Source: Limihaloglobus sulfuriphilus (GTDB lineage Bacteria > Planctomycetota > Phycisphaerae > Sedimentisphaerales > Sedimentisphaeraceae). From it: 64,000 bases of DNA. Shown here piece after piece: positions 54,667-62,713 of the stretch. Position 1 is the first letter of the stretch. Every line of letters starts with the position of its first letter. Made by a program: the position numbers and the translations under genes. The stretch covers positions 1,798,001-1,862,000 of the forward strand of contig NZ_CP019646.1 in the NCBI RefSeq assembly GCF_001999965.1. The letters run 5' to 3'. A model generated the notes under the pieces. The model did no database searches, was not told where the DNA came from, and was given only the letters and a program-made list of their open reading frames with translations.

Positions 54667-56931
54667 CTATTTATAATTCAGCCAGGTAGAAGCCAGTATT
54701 GCCAGATCATGATGATCAACAGCACCGTCATCATTGATATCACCGTAGAGAGGAATTCGCCAAAGCCTGTCTGGTGCTGTCTCGCCTGATGCCAGACTGT
54801 AAACCTCTGAGCCGGTCAATGCGGTCGCAAATACGGCAAATTCATCAACCGCTCCGGTATAAAAGGCACTGTTGTCGGCCCTGCCGCCTAAACCAAAACG
54901 GTAGCCGCCCTGCTGATATCTCATAACGGCGGTGTTGGCAAGAACGCCGTCAATGTAGATACTGCCCCTGCCGGTATAAATCCCATCTGCCGCAGGCCCG
55001 TCAGGACTGAATGTGTAGGCGATATGAGTCCACTTCTCCGCAGTCAAAACGGCCCCGGAGTCTAACTGGTTAAAATCTCGATAAAGGGTTACGCGCCAGC
55101 TGGCCGGAGAGCCGCTGCTGACAATCGAAAAGCCGCCGGTACTTGACGCTGGACGGCTAAGAGCCATATCTGATACTGCGGCATCGGGTTTGACCCAGGT
55201 TGACACTGAAAACTCTCCATCCGGATAGATAGCAGGCTCGGTATCAGAGAGCTTAATATCATAAAGATCATCAACACCGTCAAAATATACGCCGCCGTTT
55301 ACCCGTCCTGCTGCCGCAGATGCGGGGCTGCCCTGATTGAGCTGCAAATCAGATCCGTTAGACGAATCATCTGTATGCAGGTTTTGGGCATCGTCAAAGC
55401 TGTAATACGCGGCGAGTTTCACTTCCTCTATATCGCCCTGCTCGAGTTGAGAAAATGAACGGGTTGCGGCTATGCTCCAGCTGTCACCGCCGTCGTCGCT
55501 GGTTATGACAACCGGATCATGAGCATAGATAACTTCATCGGGATCCGGCTCATCGGGCCACTTTGTTCGATACTGCTCTTTTTCCGTTTCGCTCAGATTA
55601 TGAGCGTAGTAAAAGTAAGCCAGATAAAGCCTGTCCTGCCTGTCGATTGTAAGTTTATGGTAATACACGCTGTAGCCCCTGTGGTGAGGAACTACCAGTT
55701 TGCCTAAGTCTTTCCAGGAGCTCTCATTTGCTTTTTTTCTCATATAGTGCAGGCAGTACCTGTCCTGAGAATCTACCATCCTTGAAACAAGATGCAAAGT
55801 ATCGCTGCTGTCGGCAACAAGCCCGACATAGGTTTCATGTACTGTCTCATTGTTATTGAACGGCTCAGGTTCACTCCAGCTCAAGCCCCCATCAAGAGAA
55901 AATGTGTATTTAAACGGCCTCTGATGAGAACCTAAAACCACGTGCAGCCCGCCGCTGCTGTCTGCTGTTATTGCCGGGCCGTTGTGGCCGTCCCCGTCTT
56001 CGCAGCAGCTCAATGTTGTGCCCAGCAGTTTGGGCCCGGTTGCAGCGCCTGTCTTTTTATCATATCTAAAGTAATACTGATCCGTACCGCCGGCAACCTG
56101 AGAAACTCCGGTATAGGTTGCGACAATATGTACCTTATCGCCTAAAGTTATTGTGGAGTTACCAAGCCCTGAATGGCTTGGAGATAGTATATAATCCGGA
56201 TCTGAGATAATCCAGGTTATTGGAGGCACCGTAAGAGAGCCGTCCGGGTTCTTGACCGGAGCTGTTATCCCGATCCCGTCACCGTTGTCGGTAACTATTA
56301 CAGGGGGCCCGCTGCGGTCATTAGACGCCTCTGAGAACTCAAGCCTTACAGAGCCGTAACCTATCTTGTAATGATCCCACGTCTGCATACCGTCGCTTGA
56401 ATGGAACAGAAATGTACCGCTTAATGTATCCGGGTTGACAGCGAAATAAGCATCACCGTCACTGTCAAAAACAATTCTTTCATCGGGCAGAAAAACGCCG
56501 CTGTAGAGCTTGCCGCTCCAGGAAGGCAGCACACTTTTAATAATCTGGGATATTGAATAAGCGACCCAGCCGCCCTCGCTCTCAAGTGTTTGAATATAAG
56601 CGTCTTCGACCCAGGCTCTCTGCGGATAAGGGCAAAAATTTTCACCGGCGCCGCCGTGAAGGCCGACAATCATATACGGCCTGTTATCGTTATCAAAAGT
56701 AACTGTATTGGGCAGAAACCTGGGATTGTAGCCATAGGTCTCACGTTCACGCTCAAAAGTCCCAAAATAAGTTATCGGTGTAACTCCGGGAACAATCAAG
56801 GGCGCATTTGAATCAATCTCCTGATCCTCATGTTCCCAGGGAGAAACCTCCGCTGAAACCGCGAACAGGTTGCAGAGACAAACAGTAAGTGTAAGAGCTT
56901 TTACTATGGCTGTTTTGTTTTTAATCTTCAT
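54667..56931 (-). CDS. BNR-type beta-propeller, LamG and dockerin-like exoprotein
   Basis: 754 residues with signal peptide (to about residue 27). Residues about 30-500 are a BNR_4-type propeller (RPYMIVGLHGG, DGHNGPAITADSSGGLHVVL, FSLDGGLSWSEP, ITSDDGGDSWS). Residues about 510-715 are a LamG module very similar to the one at 57799-58584. The C-terminus is a dockerin-like motif in the Gly form (YGDINDDGAVDHHDLAILAS, then TWLNYK), without cysteines. Several ulvan and glucuronan-type lyases have this propeller fold, so an enzyme role is possible; plain binding is also possible. It lies 165 bp before the PL8 gene in transcription order. Confidence 0.75.
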   Translation of the reverse strand: MKIKNKTAIVKALTLTVCLCNLFAVSAEVSPWEHEDQEIDSNAPLIVPGVTPITYFGTFERERETYGYNPRFLPNTVTFDNDNRPYMIVGLHGGAGENFCPYPQRAWVEDAYIQTLESEGGWVAYSISQIIKSVLPSWSGKLYSGVFLPDERIVFDSDGDAYFAVNPDTLSGTFLFHSSDGMQTWDHYKIGYGSVRLEFSEASNDRSGPPVIVTDNGDGIGITAPVKNPDGSLTVPPITWIISDPDYILSPSHSGLGNSTITLGDKVHIVATYTGVSQVAGGTDQYYFRYDKKTGAATGPKLLGTTLSCCEDGDGHNGPAITADSSGGLHVVLGSHQRPFKYTFSLDGGLSWSEPEPFNNNETVHETYVGLVADSSDTLHLVSRMVDSQDRYCLHYMRKKANESSWKDLGKLVVPHHRGYSVYYHKLTIDRQDRLYLAYFYYAHNLSETEKEQYRTKWPDEPDPDEVIYAHDPVVITSDDGGDSWSIAATRSFSQLEQGDIEEVKLAAYYSFDDAQNLHTDDSSNGSDLQLNQGSPASAAAGRVNGGVYFDGVDDLYDIKLSDTEPAIYPDGEFSVSTWVKPDAAVSDMALSRPASSTGGFSIVSSGSPASWRVTLYRDFNQLDSGAVLTAEKWTHIAYTFSPDGPAADGIYTGRGSIYIDGVLANTAVMRYQQGGYRFGLGGRADNSAFYTGAVDEFAVFATALTGSEVYSLASGETAPDRLWRIPLYGDINDDGAVDHHDLAILASTWLNYK

Positions 56932-56962
56932 TTATATCTCTGATGTAAATCCGTATATGCTG

Positions 56963-57721
56963 TTAATTCGCCTCAGGAGAAGGCCGGCGAATCGGACCTT
57001 CTTCAATACAGTCTTCAACCAGCTCATCGTATGATGCGTATTCAACGTGAAGATCTATGCATAAGTAGTTGCAGCCGTCGCTGTGCCGTTTGCCGTAATA
57101 GTATTCACCGGGAATCTGCCAGTATTCTCCGCCCCAGAAACGGGTGCGGTCAAAATCAAGCTCCGTCCTGCTGTCGCCCAGAAGTGCCGTCACAGCGTGA
57201 TTTTCGAGTTTTGATTTTTTTCTCGGTTTCCACCAGTCTCCATCTCCGACATCTCTTCTGTAATAGGCTCCGATAAGCCAGTTCCAGCCGTAGCAGAGCA
57301 CCTTTCGGCCATGTACAGCAGCATTTGCTCCTTTAAAGCCGGGGCAGACCAATACCTTCGGAGCATCACCATTGTCGTTCTGCTCATCCGGACGGCCTTT
57401 ACCGTCAAACCAAGGGTCGTTTTTATAGTCCATGTAAGGGGCAATCTCTTTGTACCACCACGTGGTGTGGGGAAACTTGGGAAACAGATCTGATACAGTT
57501 CTGCTGCCTATACCCGTGCCGTCAGCCATCGGAAGCCAGTCGTTATTGTCCATGGTAAACATTTCCACACCCATGCCGATTTGTTTCTGATTGCTTTTGC
57601 AAACAACCCTCTGGGCAAGATTTCTGGCTTTATTGAGAGAAGGCATCATGATAGCCATAAGCAACGCAATAATCGAAATTACTACCAGAAGCTCAATCAG
57701 TGTAAAACCTTTTTTTGTCAT
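56963..57721 (-). CDS. Pseudopilin-like protein
   Basis: 252 residues from the ATG at 57721, six bases after AAAGAG; the ATG at 57739 precedes any ribosome site. Prepilin signal [15 protein letters not shown] with Glu at +5. It is paralogous to the protein at 59570-60346 (shared [51 protein letters not shown]). The H-X9-DG motif is degenerate here (H then nine residues then DL). It lies 31 bp before the BNR protein gene, downstream of a likely terminator. Role of these pseudopilins in a lyase operon is unknown. Confidence 0.8.
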   Translation of the reverse strand: MTKKGFTLIELLVVISIIALLMAIMMPSLNKARNLAQRVVCKSNQKQIGMGVEMFTMDNNDWLPMADGTGIGSRTVSDLFPKFPHTTWWYKEIAPYMDYKNDPWFDGKGRPDEQNDNGDAPKVLVCPGFKGANAAVHGRKVLCYGWNWLIGAYYRRDVGDGDWWKPRKKSKLENHAVTALLGDSRTELDFDRTRFWGGEYWQIPGEYYYGKRHSDGCNYLCIDLHVEYASYDELVEDCIEEGPIRRPSPEAN

Positions 57722-57749
57722 TTTTTCTCTTTCGTTCATCAGTGATTAT

Positions 57750-57787
57750 TTAAAGCATGGGGCCTTTTCAGCATAAAGACCCCATGC
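57750..57787 (-). terminator. Terminator or attenuator inside the exoprotein block
   Basis: On the minus strand GCATGGGG pairs perfectly with CCCCATGC across a 17-base loop, followed by TTTAAATAATC. It is 12 bp past the stop at 57799. As genes on both sides belong together, it may act as an attenuator giving more of the upstream exoprotein mRNA. Confidence 0.6.
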
Positions 57788-57798
57788 CGTAACTTAAT

Positions 57799-58584
57799 TT
57801 AGCTGCGTCTGGTTCTGCCAAAGAGCATACCAACACCGACAAGCAGCATTGTCGCAGGCTCGGGTACCGTAATCGGAGTATATGTACCGTCAGCAAGGCC
57901 GGCAACCTCATCAGCGGTCAATGCAGAGCCGAAAATGGCAAATTCATCAATTGCCCCGCCAAAGAAAGCGCTGTTATTGCCGCGGCCGCCTAAACCAAAG
58001 CGGAAACCGCCCTGCTGGTATGCCGCAGTACCAGAATTGGCAAGTGTGCCATCGACATACAGACTGGCTGTACCGTTATAGAGCCCGTCAACACCAGCTC
58101 CGTCTGGTGCAAAGGTGTAAACTATGTGAGCCCATTGCTCCGCGGCAACCTGCACACCGGAATTTACCTGATCATAATCAGGATACACGGTAACACGCCA
58201 GGTCGCCGGTGTACCGTCGGTAATTAACGCAAAACCGCCGCTGTTTGACGCTGCCGGACGGCTGACTGCAACACCAGAAGCTGTCGTGTCAGGCCTTACC
58301 CATGTCGATACCGAAAAGGCACCGTCAGGGTAAATCGCGGGATCTGTATCTGAAAGTTTAATATCATACAGATCGTCAACGCCGTCGAAATACGCGGCTC
58401 CGTTAACCTGTCCGCTCGTCGCGGCGGCAGGATTGCCCTGATTGTTTTGCAAATCAGAACCATTGCCGGAATCATCCGTTACCAGAGAGGCTGCGTTATC
58501 AAAACTGTAATAGGCAACCAGATTGGCATTTACTGCCGCGGCAGCTAAACACATTAAAACCACTAAACTAATCTTCTTTAACAT
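57799..58584 (-). CDS. LamG-domain PEP-CTERM exoprotein
   Basis: 261 residues with signal peptide (MLKKISLVVLMCLAAAAVNA). Residues about 22-232 are a LamG module (AYYSFDNAASLVTDDSGNGS, YFDGVDDLYDIKLSDTDPAI, GGFRFGLGGRGNNSAFFGGA) that matches the one in the BNR protein almost block by block. The tail is PEP-CTERM (VPEPATMLLVGVGMLF, RTRRS). AGGGAGA precedes the ATG. Probably a surface or exopolymer protein that binds the glycan. It lies between a LamG/dockerin gene (36 bp) and the attenuator-like hairpin. Confidence 0.85.
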   Translation of the reverse strand: MLKKISLVVLMCLAAAAVNANLVAYYSFDNAASLVTDDSGNGSDLQNNQGNPAAATSGQVNGAAYFDGVDDLYDIKLSDTDPAIYPDGAFSVSTWVRPDTTASGVAVSRPAASNSGGFALITDGTPATWRVTVYPDYDQVNSGVQVAAEQWAHIVYTFAPDGAGVDGLYNGTASLYVDGTLANSGTAAYQQGGFRFGLGGRGNNSAFFGGAIDEFAIFGSALTADEVAGLADGTYTPITVPEPATMLLVGVGMLFGRTRRS

Positions 58585-58620
58585 AATGAGGTCTCCCTTC
58601 TAAATAAAATAATAAAAAAT

Positions 58621-59487
58621 TTACTTCTGCATCAGCCAATTCTGAGCCAGAAGTGCAAGATCTGCGTAATCAACAATACCGTCACTGTTTATGTCACCGG
58701 CAAGGTCAACAAAAACATTTGCCGGAGTTGAACCCCCTGTGTAGAGGCTGTTTACCTGACTATCCGTCAATACGCCGTTGAAAACCGCGTACTCATCAAC
58801 CGAACCGGTAAAGAAAGCACTTCCGTTAGGTGTGCTGTTGGCGCGGAAGCCGAGTCCAAACCTGAAACCGCCCGGAACATACCAGCTTGTCTCTGTGCCG
58901 ACTAACTGGCCATTAGCATAGATTGATGCATCACCTTCGTACACTCCCCAGACATCATCCCATACACCGTTATAAGTAAGAGCGATATGTGTCCACTCGC
59001 CGGCTGTTACAAGAGCGCCTGTGTTAAGTGTGTATGCAGCTCCGTCTTCATAAAGAACGAATCTGTAGGTCGCAGGGGTGCCGTCAGTGGTGATTGCATA
59101 GCCGCCGCCGAGAGACGCTGCGGTTCTAGATACGCACACTCCGGAAGCACCATCGTCGCTTTTCACCCACAAAGAAATCGAAAACGGGCCATCGGGATAA
59201 ATCGAAGGATTTGTATCAGCTTCCCTGACGGCATATCCGTTTGTGCCGTCAAAATAGACGGCCCCGCCAACCTGGCCGGCCGCAGCTGTGGGTTCTGAAA
59301 AATCAAATTCATCTGTGGTCAGAGTAGAACCGTTACCCGAATCATCAGTACCCAGAGCATCCGGGTTGTCAAAGCTGTAATACACTGCCAGCGAGCCGTC
59401 AGCGGCTAAGGCTGAATTCAACGAAAGCAGTAAGACAGCTCCCATTACCAGAACGACTGTTTTTACTAAACTTTTCTTGTTTCTCAT
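58621..59487 (-). CDS. LamG-domain dockerin-like exoprotein
   Basis: 288 residues from the ATG at 59487; the TTG at 59502 belongs to a GAGGT ribosome site, the same leader as at 21131. Signal peptide MRNKKSLVKTVVLVMGAVLL to about LAADG. LamG-like domain at about 30-245 (AVYYSFDNPDALGTDDSGNG, VYFDGTNGYAVREADTNPSI, GGFRFGLGFRANSTPNGSAF). The tail is a Gly-form dockerin-like motif (GDINSDGIVDYADLALLAQN, WLMQK). Same module as the neighbour but with a different sorting tag. Ligand unknown. Confidence 0.82.
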   Translation of the reverse strand: MRNKKSLVKTVVLVMGAVLLLSLNSALAADGSLAVYYSFDNPDALGTDDSGNGSTLTTDEFDFSEPTAAAGQVGGAVYFDGTNGYAVREADTNPSIYPDGPFSISLWVKSDDGASGVCVSRTAASLGGGYAITTDGTPATYRFVLYEDGAAYTLNTGALVTAGEWTHIALTYNGVWDDVWGVYEGDASIYANGQLVGTETSWYVPGGFRFGLGFRANSTPNGSAFFTGSVDEYAVFNGVLTDSQVNSLYTGGSTPANVFVDLAGDINSDGIVDYADLALLAQNWLMQK

Positions 59488-59569
59488 TTTGTAATACCTC
59501 AATAAAATAATAAAATTTGAGTAAGACTGACTTTTACAAAGCCATCACACATACTATGCATCTAAAATG

Positions 59570-60346
59570 TTAATTTTTTCTCAATGGCCTGGCCCAGCGA
59601 ATCGGACCGCCATTAACGCAATCCTCGACAAGCTCCTCATAACCGGCATGGTTTACAGCGCCCGAGACTGTCAGATAATGAGTCCCATCGTTATGGCGCT
59701 TTGAATAATAATATTCACCCGGTATCTGCCAGTACTCGCCGCCCCATACGCGTGTCCGGTCAAAATCAAGCTCTGTTCGGCTGTCGCCTACCATAGCGGT
59801 GGATTCGTCTGAAGATACCTTAGACCTTTTCCACGGTTTCCACCAGGCCTGAGACGGATCCTGGTCTCTGCTGTTGTAATACGCGCCCAGCCGGTTATTC
59901 CAGCCGTAGCACAAAACCTTTGCGCCGGGCTGACCGATACTGCCGGCAGTAAATGACGGGCAAACCAGAATATCAGGCGCTCTATTCTCAAAATGCTGAT
60001 CAGGGCGGCCCTTTGTATCGAACCACGGGTGATCCTTGAATTCCATATAAGGTGCTATCTCTTTGTACCACCACGTTGTGTGGGGATACTCGGGGAAAAT
60101 GTCTGAAACTGTCCGCCTGCCGATGCCTGTTCCGTCAAGCATTGGCAGCCAGTCGTTATTATCCTGAGCAAAAAACTCAACGCCCAAACCGATCTGCTTC
60201 AAATTACTCTTGCAGACCACACCCTTGGCCGCTTCTCTGGCTTTTTGCAGTGAGGGCATCATAATCGCCATGAGCAATGCTATAATGGAAATCACCACCA
60301 AAAGCTCAATCAGTGTAAAGGCCTTAATTCTATTTGCAGATTTCAT
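59570..60346 (-). CDS. Pseudopilin-like protein, first gene of the lyase operon
   Basis: 258 residues with AGGAGA 6 bp before the ATG. Prepilin signal [14 protein letters not shown] with Glu at +5. Close paralogue of the protein at 56963-57721 over its whole length, with the H-X9-DG motif further altered (H then nine residues then SG). As first gene after the divergent control region it is likely the most strongly expressed of the operon. It may help place exoproteins or lyases at the cell surface; this is inference from position. Confidence 0.82.
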   Translation of the reverse strand: MKSANRIKAFTLIELLVVISIIALLMAIMMPSLQKAREAAKGVVCKSNLKQIGLGVEFFAQDNNDWLPMLDGTGIGRRTVSDIFPEYPHTTWWYKEIAPYMEFKDHPWFDTKGRPDQHFENRAPDILVCPSFTAGSIGQPGAKVLCYGWNNRLGAYYNSRDQDPSQAWWKPWKRSKVSSDESTAMVGDSRTELDFDRTRVWGGEYWQIPGEYYYSKRHNDGTHYLTVSGAVNHAGYEELVEDCVNGGPIRWARPLRKN

Positions 60347-60504
60347 TGTTTCTCCTGAATTTAATGGTTTATTTACGGCTTAGCTTTATTATCAAAATTA
60401 TTCATCACCTGTTAATGATGCTCTCGCACGGTTGGCTCTGTGCATTCACAGTATTTCATTTTAACCTGGTTATACGGTAAGCTATCGGCACATTTCTACA
60501 AGCG

Positions 60505-60537
60505 CATTTTGCGTAAACATATTACTCATTTTGCGCA
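60505..60537 (+). promoter_or_regulatory. Paired direct repeat CATTTTGCGYA, site 1
   Basis: CATTTTGCGTA (60505-60515) and CATTTTGCGCA (60527-60537) start exactly 22 bp apart, two helical turns, so both face the same side of the DNA. The site lies 159 bp from the start codon of the lyase operon. Direct half-sites at about 21-22 bp are the usual target of AraC-family dimers, in line with the XylR-like regulator of this locus. Confidence 0.6.
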
Positions 60538-60915
60538 GCACCACAGGACCCATAACCGCCAGCATTAGCTAAATCATTATTATTCATATATTTACATCTC
60601 TATATTCAGTCATAAAACTTAAAAACAAAACATTTTAAAATCACAGACCAGGTGTCTCTAAAAACCCTAATGCTATATATTACAATTACTTACAAATTTA
60701 AATCGAATTAAGTCCAGCTGCACAAATCTTTATGAAACCCGCAAGCCCCGATGAGTCTGTGAAGGAAAGTACAGGAAAAAAATATACTTACAAATAATAC
60801 TCTGATTCGGTTAAAATGTTCGCTGAATATAAACCCAAATCACCGCGGCGAGAGTGCAATCAGCATTGAAACGCTTTTAAAACACACAAAATCGAATCAG
60901 AGACGGAAAATTTAG

Positions 60916-60948
60916 CATTTTGCGCAAAACGCCGTATCATTTTGCGTA
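60916..60948 (+). promoter_or_regulatory. Paired direct repeat CATTTTGCGYA, site 2
   Basis: CATTTTGCGCA (60916-60926) and CATTTTGCGTA (60938-60948), again starting exactly 22 bp apart. It lies 145 bp before the sulfatase ATG at 61093 and 17 bp upstream of a possible -35 box, a usual place for an AraC-type activator. Confidence 0.62.
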
Positions 60949-60964
60949 ATAAGCGGTTTTAAAA

Positions 60965-60993
60965 TTGTATCGGCTTTAAAATATGTTTAAATT
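60965..60993 (+). promoter_or_regulatory. Possible sulfatase promoter
   Basis: TTGTAT (60965-60970), 17-base spacer, TAAATT (60988-60993). Both boxes are near consensus, and the unit lies just after direct-repeat site 2. Such matches are common in AT-rich DNA, so confidence is low. Confidence 0.3.
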
Positions 60994-61092
60994 CAAGTGG
61001 TGTATGCTGAATAATGACGGATTCTAACGCCTTTTAATATACGCCCTCTCTTCATTTGCAATAAAACGTATGTTTGACTATAAAGTTCCAAT

Positions 61093-62712
61093 ATGAAATC
61101 AGATACAAATAAAATAAACAGAAGATGCTTCTTAAAAACCGTTGGGCTCTCATCCGTAACTGCTCTTGCGGCAATTGAAAGTTTATCAATGGCTGAAGCT
61201 GAGCCGACCCCGACCGAGAAAGGCGGCATACCCAATATTCTCATATTGAAATCTGATGAGCACAACCCGTTTATAAGCAGTGTAGAAGGCGATCCGGTTG
61301 TCCAGACTCCAAACATGCAGAGACTTGCCCGAATGGGCACATATTACGAGAACTGCTACTGTCTCTCTCCGCTGTGTACGCCGTCACGGTCGGCATACCT
61401 TTCAGGCATGTACGTACACCAGATAAAAACTTACAATAACTGCTGTATATTCAAAGACGACTACCCAACATACGGCGAGGTTCTTAAAGAGCAGGGAATA
61501 CATACTGTCATGGTTGGAAAAACAGACGCTTATCGTGACGCTAACGAATTAGGCTTTTCAGAACTGTTTATCGGAACCTGGCCCGCGGTCAGAAACCCCG
61601 GCGATTTGAATATATCCCGCAGCCCTCTTAAAGTCAGGCCTATGGAAAGACCAGACGGTTCATTACGGCATGAAGGCTATGGAGTTGTCGAAGAGACATC
61701 CTCAAGGGACAGGGCAAGTATTGAATTTGCCATAAACTGGCTGAAAACAAAGGCCTTATCGCTCAATAAGCCATGGACGCTTGAGATAAATACATCAAAG
61801 CCGCACTTTCCAAATGAAGCCACACAGGATCTGTGGGATTTATACTCCGGGCATGAAAGTCTGCCCAAATACGACAAAGACTGCCGCACGGCCCGCCACC
61901 CCTACGCCGAAGACCTGCGTGAACACTTCCAGACAGAAAAATACCCTGAAAGCTCGATAAAAGGCCTCAGACGTGGATATTATGCGGTAATAACATACCT
62001 CGACAGAAAACTTGGTGAACTCCTTGACGTGCTGGAGGAAACCGGCCAGATCAAAAACACAATTATAATCTACACATCCGATCATGGAGAAATGCACGGC
62101 AAGTTTGGACTATGGTGGAAATCCGCACCATTCGACGATTCTGCCCGTGTACCGTTAATAATCGCAGGCCCCGGCTTCAAGAAAAACCACAGGGTTAAAA
62201 CGCCGGTAAACCAGCTTGACTTACAGGCCTGCATCTTTGAAACGCTCAAATGCAGCCGCCCTGCTCACTGGGCAGGCTCGCCGCTGCAGAACATACCCGA
62301 CAATGACCCGCAACGCTGCACGTTTTCTGAATATCACGGACACGGCGTACGGGGAAGCTGGTATATCATCCGCCGGAGAGACTGGAAGTATATCTGGTAC
62401 AAATCAGCTCCAAACCAGCTTTTCAATATGCGGCAGGACCCACAGGAACTGAGCAATGTCATCGACAAATATCCGCAAAAAGCCGCGGAGCTGGAAAAAG
62501 AGCTGAGAAAAATCTGCGACCCTGATAAAGAACATAAAAGGTCAGAAGCATATATAAAGATGGAGCTCGCCGCGATTGAAGCTGCCGGCAAAGCCGGAAA
62601 ATTAAAAATCAGACCCGGCGGACACGCCTGGGCGGCGGAAGATATTGATGATTTTATAAACAGAAAATTCAAAAGGCACAAATCTCCAGACCTGAATAAC
62701 TGGAAAAAATAA
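61093..62712 (+). CDS. Sulfatase (S1 family), Tat-type signal
   Basis: 539 residues. N-terminus KINRRCFLKTVGLSS fits a twin-arginine signal, so export in folded form is likely. The signature is CTPSRSAYLSG with Cys95 as the formylglycine precursor. The N-terminal metal site reads SDEHN, the form seen in several sulfatase subfamilies, and TSDHGEMHG supplies later ligands. The C-terminal subdomain has the PNQLFNMRQDPQELSNV block common in the family. It would remove sulfate from a sugar, probably of the glycosaminoglycan handled by the divergent operon. No clear ribosome site is seen before the ATG. One base separates it from the next sulfatase gene. Confidence 0.92.
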   Translation: MKSDTNKINRRCFLKTVGLSSVTALAAIESLSMAEAEPTPTEKGGIPNILILKSDEHNPFISSVEGDPVVQTPNMQRLARMGTYYENCYCLSPLCTPSRSAYLSGMYVHQIKTYNNCCIFKDDYPTYGEVLKEQGIHTVMVGKTDAYRDANELGFSELFIGTWPAVRNPGDLNISRSPLKVRPMERPDGSLRHEGYGVVEETSSRDRASIEFAINWLKTKALSLNKPWTLEINTSKPHFPNEATQDLWDLYSGHESLPKYDKDCRTARHPYAEDLREHFQTEKYPESSIKGLRRGYYAVITYLDRKLGELLDVLEETGQIKNTIIIYTSDHGEMHGKFGLWWKSAPFDDSARVPLIIAGPGFKKNHRVKTPVNQLDLQACIFETLKCSRPAHWAGSPLQNIPDNDPQRCTFSEYHGHGVRGSWYIIRRRDWKYIWYKSAPNQLFNMRQDPQELSNVIDKYPQKAAELEKELRKICDPDKEHKRSEAYIKMELAAIEAAGKAGKLKIRPGGHAWAAEDIDDFINRKFKRHKSPDLNNWKK

Positions 62713-62713
62713 C

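Larger units (their letters stand above)
60347..61092. other. 746-bp divergent control region
   Basis: Noncoding, AT-rich, between the minus-strand lyase operon (start 60346) and the plus-strand sulfatases (start 61093). It holds two pairs of an 11-bp direct repeat, listed separately, a possible promoter at 60965-60993 and a small hairpin CTGTG-CATT-CACAG at 60438-60451. No RNA gene recognised. Confidence 0.7.

Noticed and set aside
60438-60451. CTGTG-CATT-CACAG as a CRP site
   Set aside because: CRP-type sites need six bases between TGTGA and TCACA; here the spacer is four, and no CRP-dependent context is known for this group. It is more likely a chance hairpin.
61231-61275. SDEHN in the first region D sulfatase as a broken metal site
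   Set aside because: This form of the N-terminal metal motif is common in functional sulfatase subfamilies, so it is not a sign of loss of function.
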